The notes under the pieces were generated by a model. That model did not search any database and was not told the DNA's origin. It saw only the letters and a program-made list of their open reading frames with translations. 41,624 nucleotides of DNA from an uncultured Clostridia bacterium (lineage in GTDB: Bacteria > Bacillota_A > Clostridia > TANB77 > CAG-508): the NCBI GenBank assembly GCA_944392525.1, contig CALXXB010000006.1, positions 1 through 41,624 of the forward strand, given 5' to 3'. Position numbers and translations under genes: made by a program. This document shows, piece after piece, positions 1-6,488 of this stretch (positions within the stretch are counted from its first letter, which is position 1; each line of letters starts with the position of its first letter).

Positions 1-21
1 AATATATATTTATAAATATAA

Positions 22-52
22 AAGAGAAGCTAAAACAATCTTAGCTTCTCTT
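22..52. terminator. Bidirectional hairpin terminator
   Basis: A perfect 12-bp inverted repeat (AAGAGAAGCTAA at 22-33, TTAGCTTCTCTT at 41-52) has a 7-nt loop. It lies just past the stop of the small minus-strand gene at 74-241, so it can end that transcript. The same hairpin could also stop transcription entering from the left. Confidence 0.75.
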
Positions 53-73
53 TTGGCACTTAGCATAAAAAGG

Positions 74-241
74 TTACCTTTTCTTTCCAAAAATTTCTTC
101 AAAGATACTTTTTGCATCATCATTTTTCGGTTTTGTCTTAGGTGAATCAATCGTAGGATTGTGGTACACATATGCACCATCCTTACTAATTCCGACAAAG
201 TCAAGGTAGATGATACCTGTCTTGTGAGAATAATTGGACAT
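74..241 (-). CDS. Orphan 55-aa protein with foreign-looking codon use
   Basis: I do not recognise this protein. It begins MSNYSHKTGIIYLDFVG and ends IFEEIFGKKR. It was picked because AGAAGGG is correctly spaced before ATG at 239-241, a consensus promoter lies upstream and a hairpin terminator lies downstream. Codons such as ATC, TAC, CAC, GTC, CTT and CCG are frequent, whereas neighbouring genes prefer ATA, TAT, TTA and AGA. In this it resembles the orphan ORFs at 15687, 30390 and 34741. No membrane segment or signal peptide is visible. An overlapping longer frame on the same strand (10-204) has no ribosome binding site and reads through the terminator. Function unknown; that it is a real gene is inferred from the signals around it. 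Confidence 0.65.
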   Translation of the reverse strand: MSNYSHKTGIIYLDFVGISKDGAYVYHNPTIDSPKTKPKNDDAKSIFEEIFGKKR

Positions 242-285
242 AAGAAATCCCTTCTAGTTTGAATGCCAATTACTTAGATAAATAA

Positions 286-314
286 ATTATATAATGATTT
301 GTTATGATTATCAA
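286..314 (-). promoter_or_regulatory. Promoter of the 55-aa orphan gene
   Basis: On the minus strand TTGATA (309-314) and TATAAT (286-291) are separated by 17 nt, close to the vegetative sigma consensus. The -35 box overlaps the stop codon of the XRE gene, so the small gene can be transcribed independently of the regulator. Confidence 0.6.
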
Positions 315-559
315 TAAATATGATCAAATAAATCTAAAATAGATACTTTTAAGGCTTTAGAGAAGCCAACAAGTTCAAAATCAGTGATAAATTTTTTACC
401 ATTTTCAAGTTTTGAGATATCAGAGCGGCTTATTTGATATCCCATTACTTGCATTCTGGCACATAATTCATCTTGAGTTACTTTTTGTTCTTTTCTTATT
501 TTTTTAATATTTTTTCCACAAACATTATAGATGTTATTAGTGATTTTAGATTTCTTCAT
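311..559 (-). CDS. XRE-family transcriptional regulator (82 aa)
   Basis: A small DNA-binding protein consisting almost entirely of a Cro/C1-type helix-turn-helix. The core reads KNIKKIRKEQKVTQDELCAR, and the recognition-helix region contains QISRSDISKLENGKKF. It starts at ATG 557-559 with AAGGAG at 566-571. It is divergent from the pilin-like gene that starts at 661. Two GTTC-N7-GAAC palindromes lie in the shared intergenic region, one upstream of its own RBS and one at the start site of the pilin promoter. Autoregulation together with control of the pilin-like gene is a reasonable inference. No ligand or protease domain is present. A second XRE regulator with the same divergent arrangement is at 11211-11438. 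Confidence 0.85.
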   Translation of the reverse strand: MKKSKITNNIYNVCGKNIKKIRKEQKVTQDELCARMQVMGYQISRSDISKLENGKKFITDFELVGFSKALKVSILDLFDHIY

Positions 560-576
560 AAAAACTCCTTCTTTTT

Positions 577-591
577 GTTCTATTTTTGAAC
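577..591. promoter_or_regulatory. Candidate operator 1 (GTTC-N7-GAAC)
   Basis: GTTCTATTTTTGAAC is a 15-bp dyad located between the RBS of the XRE gene and the divergent promoter. It has the same half-sites and 7-bp spacer as the site at 629-643, with centres 52 bp apart, about five helical turns. It is the likely autoregulatory site of the adjacent XRE protein. This is inferred from symmetry and position only. Confidence 0.55.
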
Positions 592-598
592 ATTTTTC

Positions 599-627
599 TT
601 GATTTTATTACAAAGAAATGTTAAAAT
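599..627 (+). promoter_or_regulatory. Promoter of the first pilin-like gene
   Basis: TTGATT (599-604), a 17-nt spacer and TAAAAT (622-627) precede the pilin-like gene. Transcription would start inside the dyad at 629-643, so a regulator bound there would block initiation. Confidence 0.55.
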
Positions 628-628
628 T

Positions 629-643
629 GTTCCATAATAGAAC
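629..643. promoter_or_regulatory. Candidate operator 2 (GTTC-N7-GAAC)
   Basis: GTTCCATAATAGAAC repeats the half-sites and spacing of the dyad at 577-591. It lies between the -10 box (622-627) and the RBS (AAAGGAGG, 644-651), so binding should repress the pilin-like gene. Confidence 0.55.
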
Positions 644-660
644 AAAGGAGGAATATAATA

Positions 661-1793
661 ATGAAAACACTAAAGGAAGGGAAAAAGGGAATAACACTTA
701 TAGCGTTAGTAATTACAATTATTGTGCTTTTAATCTTAGCAGGAGTTTCAATTTCAATGTTAACTGGACAAAATGGAATACTAACACAAGCACAGACAGC
801 AAAAGAAGAAACAGAAAAAGCAAGCATAATTGAACAAGCTAAAACTGACATTTTAGGAATACAATCAGGAGGAGATATAAGTTTAACACAAGGACAATTA
901 AAAGATATATTAAGCAAATATTTTGCTCCTGTACCAGATGATGTTGATACATATGATGTCTTAACAACAATAGATGGAAAATACGAAATAGCAGTATCAG
1001 ATATATACGATGGAGAGCTAATAACACCTCCAATAACAGCAGCAAATTTTCCAGTATCAGATTATGGAGCAATAGTAAATGGTTATAACTGTACAAATAA
1101 TGCAGGAGTAAATGCTTGGAAAATATTCTATTCAGATAAAAATAATATATATATAATAGCAGATGATTATATACACAAAGATTATTGCCCTAATTCAGCA
1201 AATAATACAATATATGATAAGGGTAATGGATACAAATTATCAATGGATAGAGTAGTAAATGATTATCAAGGTTCACAAGATATAACTGATGAAAGAATAA
1301 AAGCATTAAATAATGATTATTTTAATGTAAAGTATATTCAAGCGTAAAAAGTAATATGAAAGCAACAGCATATATGTTAGATATAGATGTATGGAGTGTA
1401 TTTGCAGGAGATAAAGCAGAATATGCAATAGGAGGACCGACAATAGAAATGTTTTTTTATTCATATAATGAAAAATATGGAACAAATTATGTAGCAAAAG
1501 CAACAAGCAATCTTGGATACCAATTTGGAAGTGATAATGCAAACTTAGATAATCTTGAGTTAAATAAGAAAGATGACTCACTTTATGTAATTAATTCTGA
1601 TGATAAAGCATCATTTATGTGGTTATCCAGTCCGTCTGCTAGTCATCGTTCAAATATGATTTGTGTTGATGTGGCAGGTAATGTTTGTTTATCAAGTTTT
1701 TCGAATGCTTTTGATGGCTTTCGTCCACTAGTTTGTTTAAAATCTGATGTTGAGCTTCAAAGAAATGATGATGGAAGTTATTCAATAAAGTAA
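661..1793 (+). pseudogene. Type IV pilin-like surface protein, split by a frameshift
   Basis: The N-terminus carries a class III-like prepilin signal. After KKGITLIALV comes a hydrophobic helix (residues about 10-33, ITIIVLLILAGVSI) and then an extended soluble domain. The first frame stops at 1345-1347 after 228 aa. A second frame (open from 1326, ending at 1793) continues with NMKATAYMLDIDVW and ends with WLSSPSASHRSNM and GFRPLVCLKSD, which look like the C-terminal half of the same kind of protein. The frames differ by two bases and overlap between 1326 and 1344, around a TATAT run at 1333-1337. Without the shift the protein would be about 377 aa. Prepilin peptidase processing and export are expected for such N-termini. 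The break could be real, phase-variable or a sequencing error. Confidence 0.7.
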
Positions 1794-1798
1794 AAATT

Positions 1799-1832
1799 AA
1801 AGGCTTAGGTAATTTTTATCTAAGCTTTTTTT
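1799..1832 (+). terminator. Terminator after the first pilin-like gene
   Basis: AAAGGCTTAG (1799-1808) pairs with CTAAGCTTTT (1820-1829) with one G.U pair, and a T-run follows. Confidence 0.8.
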
Positions 1833-1937
1833 ATAAATTTATTAGTTAGAAGTATAAATATTATAGTTTAATTAAATTCATAAGGGAAATTGTGTCAAAA
1901 AATCGGAAGATGAATATAATAACTATAGGTGGTAAAA

Positions 1938-2288
1938 ATGGAGTTTATAATGAATGTAATATTTTGGACATTAGCCCTTTATGGTTTGTTTGAGATAATA
2001 AAAAACATAATATATTTAAGTACATATACAAACTTTAAATCAGATGGAATTTATGTAATAATAGCTGTGAAAAATCAAGAAGATAAAATAGAAGGTTTTC
2101 TAAGGTCTGCTTTATTTAAAATGTTATATGGTAGAGATGATTATGTAAAAAATATAATAGTAACAGATTTAAAATCAAAAGATAGCACTAAAGAAATAGT
2201 AAAGAAACTATCTGAAGAATATGAATGTCTAGAGGTTGTCAACTGGAAAGAGTGTAAGGAAATAATGGATAGTGTAGATGATAGTTAG
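1938..2288 (+). CDS. Small membrane-anchored protein resembling a glycosyltransferase N-terminus (116 aa)
   Basis: One or two hydrophobic segments at the N-terminus (FIMNVIFWTLALYGLFEI) are followed by a soluble stretch starting DGIYVIIAVKNQEDKIEGF. That pattern recalls the first beta-alpha unit of family 2 glycosyltransferases, including a later IIVTDLKSKDSTKEI. The catalytic remainder is absent, so enzymatic activity is doubtful. I chose ATG at 1938, preceded by AGGTGG at 1927-1932, over a GTG at 1929 that overlaps that RBS. A plausible promoter is TGTGTC (1891-1896) with TATAAT (1915-1920). It precedes recD2 by 67 nt and may be cotranscribed with it. Function unknown. Confidence 0.7.
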   Translation: MEFIMNVIFWTLALYGLFEIIKNIIYLSTYTNFKSDGIYVIIAVKNQEDKIEGFLRSALFKMLYGRDDYVKNIIVTDLKSKDSTKEIVKKLSEEYECLEVVNWKECKEIMDSVDDS

Positions 2289-2355
2289 TTTCTTGAAAAA
2301 AATAAATGTTTGTGATAGACTAACAATGTTAATTAAAATAAAGTAGGAGAAATAA

Positions 2356-4593
2356 ATGGAAATAACCGGAGAAATACTAACTATTATTTATAAAAACGAA
2401 GTAAATAGCTATACAGTAGCAGAATTTGAAACTGACGAGGAAATAACAACAGTTGTAGGTTATTTACCTTTTATAAATGTGGGTGATACATTAAAATTAA
2501 TAGGAAAATTTGTAGAGCATAAAGATTATGGAAGGCAATTTAAAGTAGATACCTTTGAAAAGATGATGCCACAAAATTTGGCAGCATTAGAGAAGTATTT
2601 AGCTAATGGAAAAATAAAAGGAATAGGTGAAGCATTAGCAAAAAGGATAATAAAGAAATTTGGAGAAGATACAATAACTGTATTCCAATCATATCCAGAA
2701 AGATTAGCAGAAGTAAAGGGAATATCTAAAGAAAAAGCAAAAGAAATGTCAGAAAGTTTTATAGAAAATTGGGAAGTATGGCAAATAGTAGGATTCTTAG
2801 AGAAGTTTGGAATAGGAGCAGAACATGCTCAAAAAGTATTTGATTTGTATGGCACAAATGCTATAGAAGAGATGGAACAAGATCCATATATATTAATAGA
2901 TATAGCAAGAGGAGTAGACTTTAAACAAATAGATAAGATGGCATTAGACCTAGGAATAAGCTATGATAATGAAAAAAGAGTAACAAGTGGTATTAAATAT
3001 GCTTTAATTAGAAGTACAAGTAATGGTCATTCTTGCGTGTTAAAAGATAATTTAATAGAGTTTGTGGTAAATTTATTAGATGTATCATCAGAGAATGTAG
3101 AAGATGGATTAATAGCTCTAAGAGCAAAAGATGAAATCGTTATAGAAAAAAGAGATGATGGATTAGAATATGTATACTCATCAGCTTTTTATAATGCAGA
3201 AGAAGAAATAGCATTTAGGATAAAAAGATTACAAAATTCTAAGAATATGAAAAGAATAACAGGTTTAGATAAAGAATTAAAAAAGGCAGAAAAACTATCT
3301 AGTATAGAATTATCAGAAAAGCAAAAAGAAGCACTAAAATTAGTAAATGAAAATAATGTAACAATAATAACAGGAGGACCTGGAACTGGAAAAACAACAA
3401 TTATAAAAAATATAATAGATATATATGAAGATAAGGGAAAAAAAGTAATTTTAGCTGCACCAACAGGAAGAGCAGCGAAAAGGATGACAGAAACAACAGG
3501 AAAAGAAGCATCAACATTACATAGATTATTGGAAATAGGTAAAATAGATGATGATAGTTTGTATAAAAATACAAGTAAATATGAAGGGGCTCCAATAGAT
3601 GCAGATGTAATAATTGTAGATGAAGTTTCGATGATGGACATGTTCTTAATGAATTATTTATTAAAATGTGTATATCAAGGAACTAAGTTAGTGCTAGTTG
3701 GTGATATAGACCAACTTCCATCAGTAGGACCAGGAAGTGTATTAAAAGATTTAATAAACTCAGAAGAAATACCAACAATTAAATTAGATAAAATATTTAG
3801 ACAAGCAGCGAGAAGTAAGATAATCGTAAATGCACATAGAGTAAATGAAGGAGAAAAGTTTTTAAGTAAATCGGAAGAAGAAGAGGATATGAATGAAGAT
3901 TTCTTCTTCATAAAAGAAACTAGCCAAGAAAGAATGCTCACTCAAGTTGTATCTTTGTGTACAGGAAGATTAGAAAAATACGGAAATTATGACTTTTTCC
4001 AAAATATACAGGTGTTATCTCCTACTAAAAAAGGAATGCTTGGAACTAAAGAATTAAACAAAGTGTTACAAGAACATCTAAATCCTAATTTAGATAATTT
4101 ACCAGAAAAGGCAAGTATGGGAGCAGTATTCAGACCTGGTGATAGAGTTATGCAAATAAAAAATAATTATGATATTTATTGGGAAAGAGAAGGAACAGGA
4201 AAGCTAGGAGGATTAGAGAATAAAGAAGTAGGAAGCGGAGTGTTTAATGGTGAAATAGGAACAATAACAGATGTAGATGAAAGAGAGAAACAAGTAGAGA
4301 TAAAATTTGATGATGATAAAGTAGCTTGGTATGAATTTTCAGAACTTGACCAAATAGAACATAGTTATGCAATAACAATACATAAAGCTCAGGGGAGTGA
4401 GTTTGATGTAGTAATAATGGTAGTACCACCATCATCTCCAATGCTACTTACAAGAAACTTATTATATACTGGAATAACAAGAGCAAAAAAGCTTTTAATA
4501 GTAATTGGAAGTGAAAAAGTAATAGATTATATGATACAAAATGTTGATAGTAAGAAGAGAAATACGGGATTGGAGTTTAAGATGAGACAATAA
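2356..4593 (+). CDS. recD2: ATP-dependent RecD2-type DNA helicase
   Basis: A superfamily 1B 5'-3' helicase acting in DNA repair and replication-fork maintenance, of the kind found in bacteria without RecBC. The length (745 aa) is normal for RecD2. An N-terminal OB-like region (1-80) is followed by helix-hairpin-helix repeats starting near residue 84 (KIKGIGEALAKRI). Walker A is GGPGTGKTT near 339 and Walker B VIIVDEVSMMD near 420. Motif III is GDIDQLPSVGPGS near 448, and the late motif YAITIHKAQGSEFD near 670 is followed by YTGITRAKK. AGGAG lies just upstream of the ATG. The stop codon sits inside a terminator hairpin that also carries a GGGACGGG repeat. Confidence 0.95.
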   Translation: MEITGEILTIIYKNEVNSYTVAEFETDEEITTVVGYLPFINVGDTLKLIGKFVEHKDYGRQFKVDTFEKMMPQNLAALEKYLANGKIKGIGEALAKRIIKKFGEDTITVFQSYPERLAEVKGISKEKAKEMSESFIENWEVWQIVGFLEKFGIGAEHAQKVFDLYGTNAIEEMEQDPYILIDIARGVDFKQIDKMALDLGISYDNEKRVTSGIKYALIRSTSNGHSCVLKDNLIEFVVNLLDVSSENVEDGLIALRAKDEIVIEKRDDGLEYVYSSAFYNAEEEIAFRIKRLQNSKNMKRITGLDKELKKAEKLSSIELSEKQKEALKLVNENNVTIITGGPGTGKTTIIKNIIDIYEDKGKKVILAAPTGRAAKRMTETTGKEASTLHRLLEIGKIDDDSLYKNTSKYEGAPIDADVIIVDEVSMMDMFLMNYLLKCVYQGTKLVLVGDIDQLPSVGPGSVLKDLINSEEIPTIKLDKIFRQAARSKIIVNAHRVNEGEKFLSKSEEEEDMNEDFFFIKETSQERMLTQVVSLCTGRLEKYGNYDFFQNIQVLSPTKKGMLGTKELNKVLQEHLNPNLDNLPEKASMGAVFRPGDRVMQIKNNYDIYWEREGTGKLGGLENKEVGSGVFNGEIGTITDVDEREKQVEIKFDDDKVAWYEFSELDQIEHSYAITIHKAQGSEFDVVIMVVPPSSPMLLTRNLLYTGITRAKKLLIVIGSEKVIDYMIQNVDSKKRNTGLEFKMRQ

Positions 4594-4617
4594 AGGGACG
4601 GGCCTTTTTTGTCTCAT
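4582..4617 (+). terminator. Terminator hairpin overlapping the recD2 stop
   Basis: ATGAGACAA (4582-4590) pairs with TTGTCTCAT (4609-4617). An inner AAAGG (4592-4596) pairs with CCTTT (4603-4607), leaving a GACGGG loop. TTTT follows. The recD2 TAA is at 4591-4593, so the last coding bases form the left arm. Confidence 0.7.
4595..4616 (+). repeat. GGGACGGG repeat, copy A (REP-like)
   Basis: The core GGGACGGG at 4595-4602, then TTTTTTGTCTCA ending at 4616, matches the reverse complement of 5761-5784 apart from a few bases. The two copies are inverted and bracket the RAYT transposase gene at 4983-5756. A related GGGACG element follows ligA at 18963. Confidence 0.6.
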
Positions 4618-4649
4618 TTTGAAATCTTATAAAATATTCCAAATTTAAT

Positions 4650-4678
4650 TTGACTTAAAAATAAAAATGAATTATAAT
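4650..4678 (+). promoter_or_regulatory. Promoter of the 51-aa small gene
   Basis: TTGACT (4650-4655), a 17-nt spacer and TATAAT (4673-4678) form a near-consensus vegetative promoter 27 nt upstream of the start codon at 4706. Confidence 0.65.
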
Positions 4679-4705
4679 ATCAAATACAAACGAGGTGAGA
4701 AAAGC

Positions 4706-4861
4706 ATGGAAATAAATAGATTACATGAGATATTTAAAACAGAAGAGCAAATAGAAGAATTCTGGAAAGCTATAAGAAGAGCAGAAGATGATATTGAAAA
4801 TGGTAGAGTATATACACAAGAAGAAATGGATGTTTTTTATAAGGAAAGATTTGGAATATAA
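4706..4861 (+). CDS. Small acidic hypothetical protein (51 aa)
   Basis: The protein begins MEINRLHEIFKTEEQIEEFW and ends with YTQEEMDVFYKERFGI. It is highly charged and probably all-helical. The ATG at 4706 is preceded by GAGGTGAG (4692-4699) and a near-consensus promoter; an in-frame ATG at 4667 lies inside the promoter and is unlikely. The C-terminal pattern of an acidic helix followed by G-R-V-Y-T-x-E-E recalls the tails of some small antitoxin-like proteins, but no toxin gene is adjacent, so I do not call it an antitoxin. It lies between the inverted GGGACGGG repeats that flank the transposase. Confidence 0.6.
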   Translation: MEINRLHEIFKTEEQIEEFWKAIRRAEDDIENGRVYTQEEMDVFYKERFGI

Positions 4862-4982
4862 AATTTTATTTATTTTTTAATATTAGAATCTAAAGCTTTA
4901 TATCTTAGTATTTATAAATTGTTAAGGTTGTTTTTATTATTTCAAGGAAAATCATAAGTATGTATAAATAAAAGAAGGAGTA

Positions 4983-5756
4983 ATGCAATTGCCAAGAAAA
5001 AGTAGAAAACTATTAAATGATAAAATATGTCATAATATTGTTCAAGGGATACATAAAGAATATATATTTAAAGAAGATGATGATAAGGAAAAATATTTAA
5101 GTTTATTAAGAAAGTATTATAGAGATTATGAAATAGATATTATAAGTTATTGTATTATGGATAATCATACACATTTAATTCTTTATTCAGATAATATAAA
5201 AAATATAAGTGATTTTATGGGACGTGTAAACTCAATATATGCAATGGATTATAATAAGAAATATAATCGAGTAGGATATGTTTTTAGAGATAGATTTAAA
5301 TCTATTTTAATTTTAACAAGGGAACAGCTATATTTTTGTATAAAATATATTCATATGAATCCAGTTAAAGCAGAAATTGTAGAGAATGAAAGCGAATACA
5401 AATATTCATCTTATAATGATTATTTAAATAAATCAGGTTTTTTAAATCAAAGAATTTTAGATTTCTTATTTTTTAAATCACAAAATTATATCGAAAAGTT
5501 TAAATCAATACCGTATAAAAATATTTATGATAATAAAGTGAATTTAGAAATTATGCTACAAGAATTTTTAAATCATGAAAACATTAGTGTAAATCAAAAA
5601 AGAATAGAAGGAAAAATATTGGACAAGTTTATATCTTATTTAGAATACAAAAACTATAAGTATTCAAAACAAGAATTAGCAGATATGTTTAAGATTAGTA
5701 GAGCAACAATATATAGAAAAATAAAGAAGGTGAGAATTAATGATAGAAAACTTTAA
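4983..5756 (+). CDS. REP-associated tyrosine transposase-like protein (Y1 family)
   Basis: A 257-aa IS200/IS605-like single-strand transposase of the RAYT group. The N-terminal Y1 domain has the HUH-type motif as MDNHTHLILY (about residues 58-67). NRVGYVFRDRFKSILI follows, and YIHMNPVKAEIVENESEYKY supplies the characteristic Y-I-H-x-N-P-V-K/R-A helix with the candidate catalytic tyrosine. The C-terminus carries a helix-turn-helix (QELADMFKISRATIYRKI). AAGGAG precedes the ATG. RAYTs mobilise or process short palindromic repeats rather than standard IS ends. Inverted GGGACGGG elements lie at 4595 and 5761. The gene overlaps comF by 17 nt. Confidence 0.85.
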   Translation: MQLPRKSRKLLNDKICHNIVQGIHKEYIFKEDDDKEKYLSLLRKYYRDYEIDIISYCIMDNHTHLILYSDNIKNISDFMGRVNSIYAMDYNKKYNRVGYVFRDRFKSILILTREQLYFCIKYIHMNPVKAEIVENESEYKYSSYNDYLNKSGFLNQRILDFLFFKSQNYIEKFKSIPYKNIYDNKVNLEIMLQEFLNHENISVNQKRIEGKILDKFISYLEYKNYKYSKQELADMFKISRATIYRKIKKVRINDRKL

Positions 5757-6447
5757 AAAGGTGAGACAAAAATTCCCCGTCCCCAAAATTCTCAACCTTA
5801 TTTATCCACCAACGTGCGGTATTTGTGGAAAACTAAATGAAAATTTTTTATGTAAAAAATGCGAGAAAATCCTAGAGAGTGAAGCGGTTTTTGGTGTTGA
5901 TAAATATGAAAAAATGAAAATAGAAAATATGTCAAAAGATAAAAAATATTTTAATGAGCATTTATATATTTTTTTATATCAGGGAATAATAAGAAGAATA
6001 ATTTTAAAATATAAATTTCAAGAAGAATCATATTTATACAAAACATTTGTGAATTTTTTGTTAAAAAATGAAAACTTCTTTGAAAAAATAAAAAAATATG
6101 ATACAATAGTGCCAGTTCCGATTAGTAGAAAAAGGCTAAAATCACGAGGGTATAACCAAAGTGAATTAATAGCAAAAGAGATAGCATATAATTCTAATTT
6201 AGCATTAGAAACAGAATGCCTTTATAAGGTTAGAAATATTGTAGAACAAAGTAAATTAAACAAAGAAGAAAGATTAAAAAATATACAAGGAGTATATGAA
6301 TTAGTAAGTAAAGAAAAATTGTATAAAAAGAAAATTTTATTAATAGATGACATATTTACAACAGGAAGTACAGTTAATGAATGTGCTAAAGTATTAAGAA
6401 ACGCATTTCCTAGAAAGATAGGAGTATTTACTTTAGCAAAAGATTAA
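5740..6447 (+). CDS. comF: ComF-family phosphoribosyltransferase-like protein
   Basis: A ComF/GntX-type protein (235 aa) implicated in handling DNA during natural transformation. An N-terminal four-cysteine zinc motif (PPTCGICGKLNENFLCKKC, about residues 25-43) precedes a type I phosphoribosyltransferase fold with the PRPP-binding loop ILLIDDIFTTGSTVNECAK near 205. The DNA-adjacent motif RGYNQSELIAKEIA is typical of ComF. The first 16 or so residues are unusual. They are encoded across a GGGACGGG repeat (5761-5784), which creates KFPVPK with the locally rare codons CCC-GTC-CCC. Family members usually begin close to the I-L-N-L-I-x-P-P motif. The start therefore seems to have been supplied by the transposase element. 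dprA (20272) is also present, consistent with DNA uptake or processing. Confidence 0.88.
   Translation: MIENFKKVRQKFPVPKILNLIYPPTCGICGKLNENFLCKKCEKILESEAVFGVDKYEKMKIENMSKDKKYFNEHLYIFLYQGIIRRIILKYKFQEESYLYKTFVNFLLKNENFFEKIKKYDTIVPVPISRKRLKSRGYNQSELIAKEIAYNSNLALETECLYKVRNIVEQSKLNKEERLKNIQGVYELVSKEKLYKKKILLIDDIFTTGSTVNECAKVLRNAFPRKIGVFTLAKD
5761..5784 (-). repeat. GGGACGGG repeat, copy B (inverted, inside comF 5' end)
   Basis: On the minus strand this reads GGGGACGGGG followed by AATTTTTGTCTCAC, the counterpart of copy A at 4595-4616. It begins 5 bp after the transposase stop codon and is translated as part of the comF N-terminus. Confidence 0.6.
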
Positions 6448-6488
6448 AAGTAATTTGTAAAAATATTACAAAGGAGGAGCTTATACAA

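Noticed and set aside
10..204. 64-aa minus-strand open frame at the left end
   Set aside because: It has no RBS and runs through the terminator at 22-52. The overlapping frame 74-241 has a promoter, RBS and terminator, so it was preferred.
4706..4861. Toxin-antitoxin module around the 51-aa gene
   Set aside because: The tail is vaguely antitoxin-like, but no toxin-sized partner gene is adjacent.
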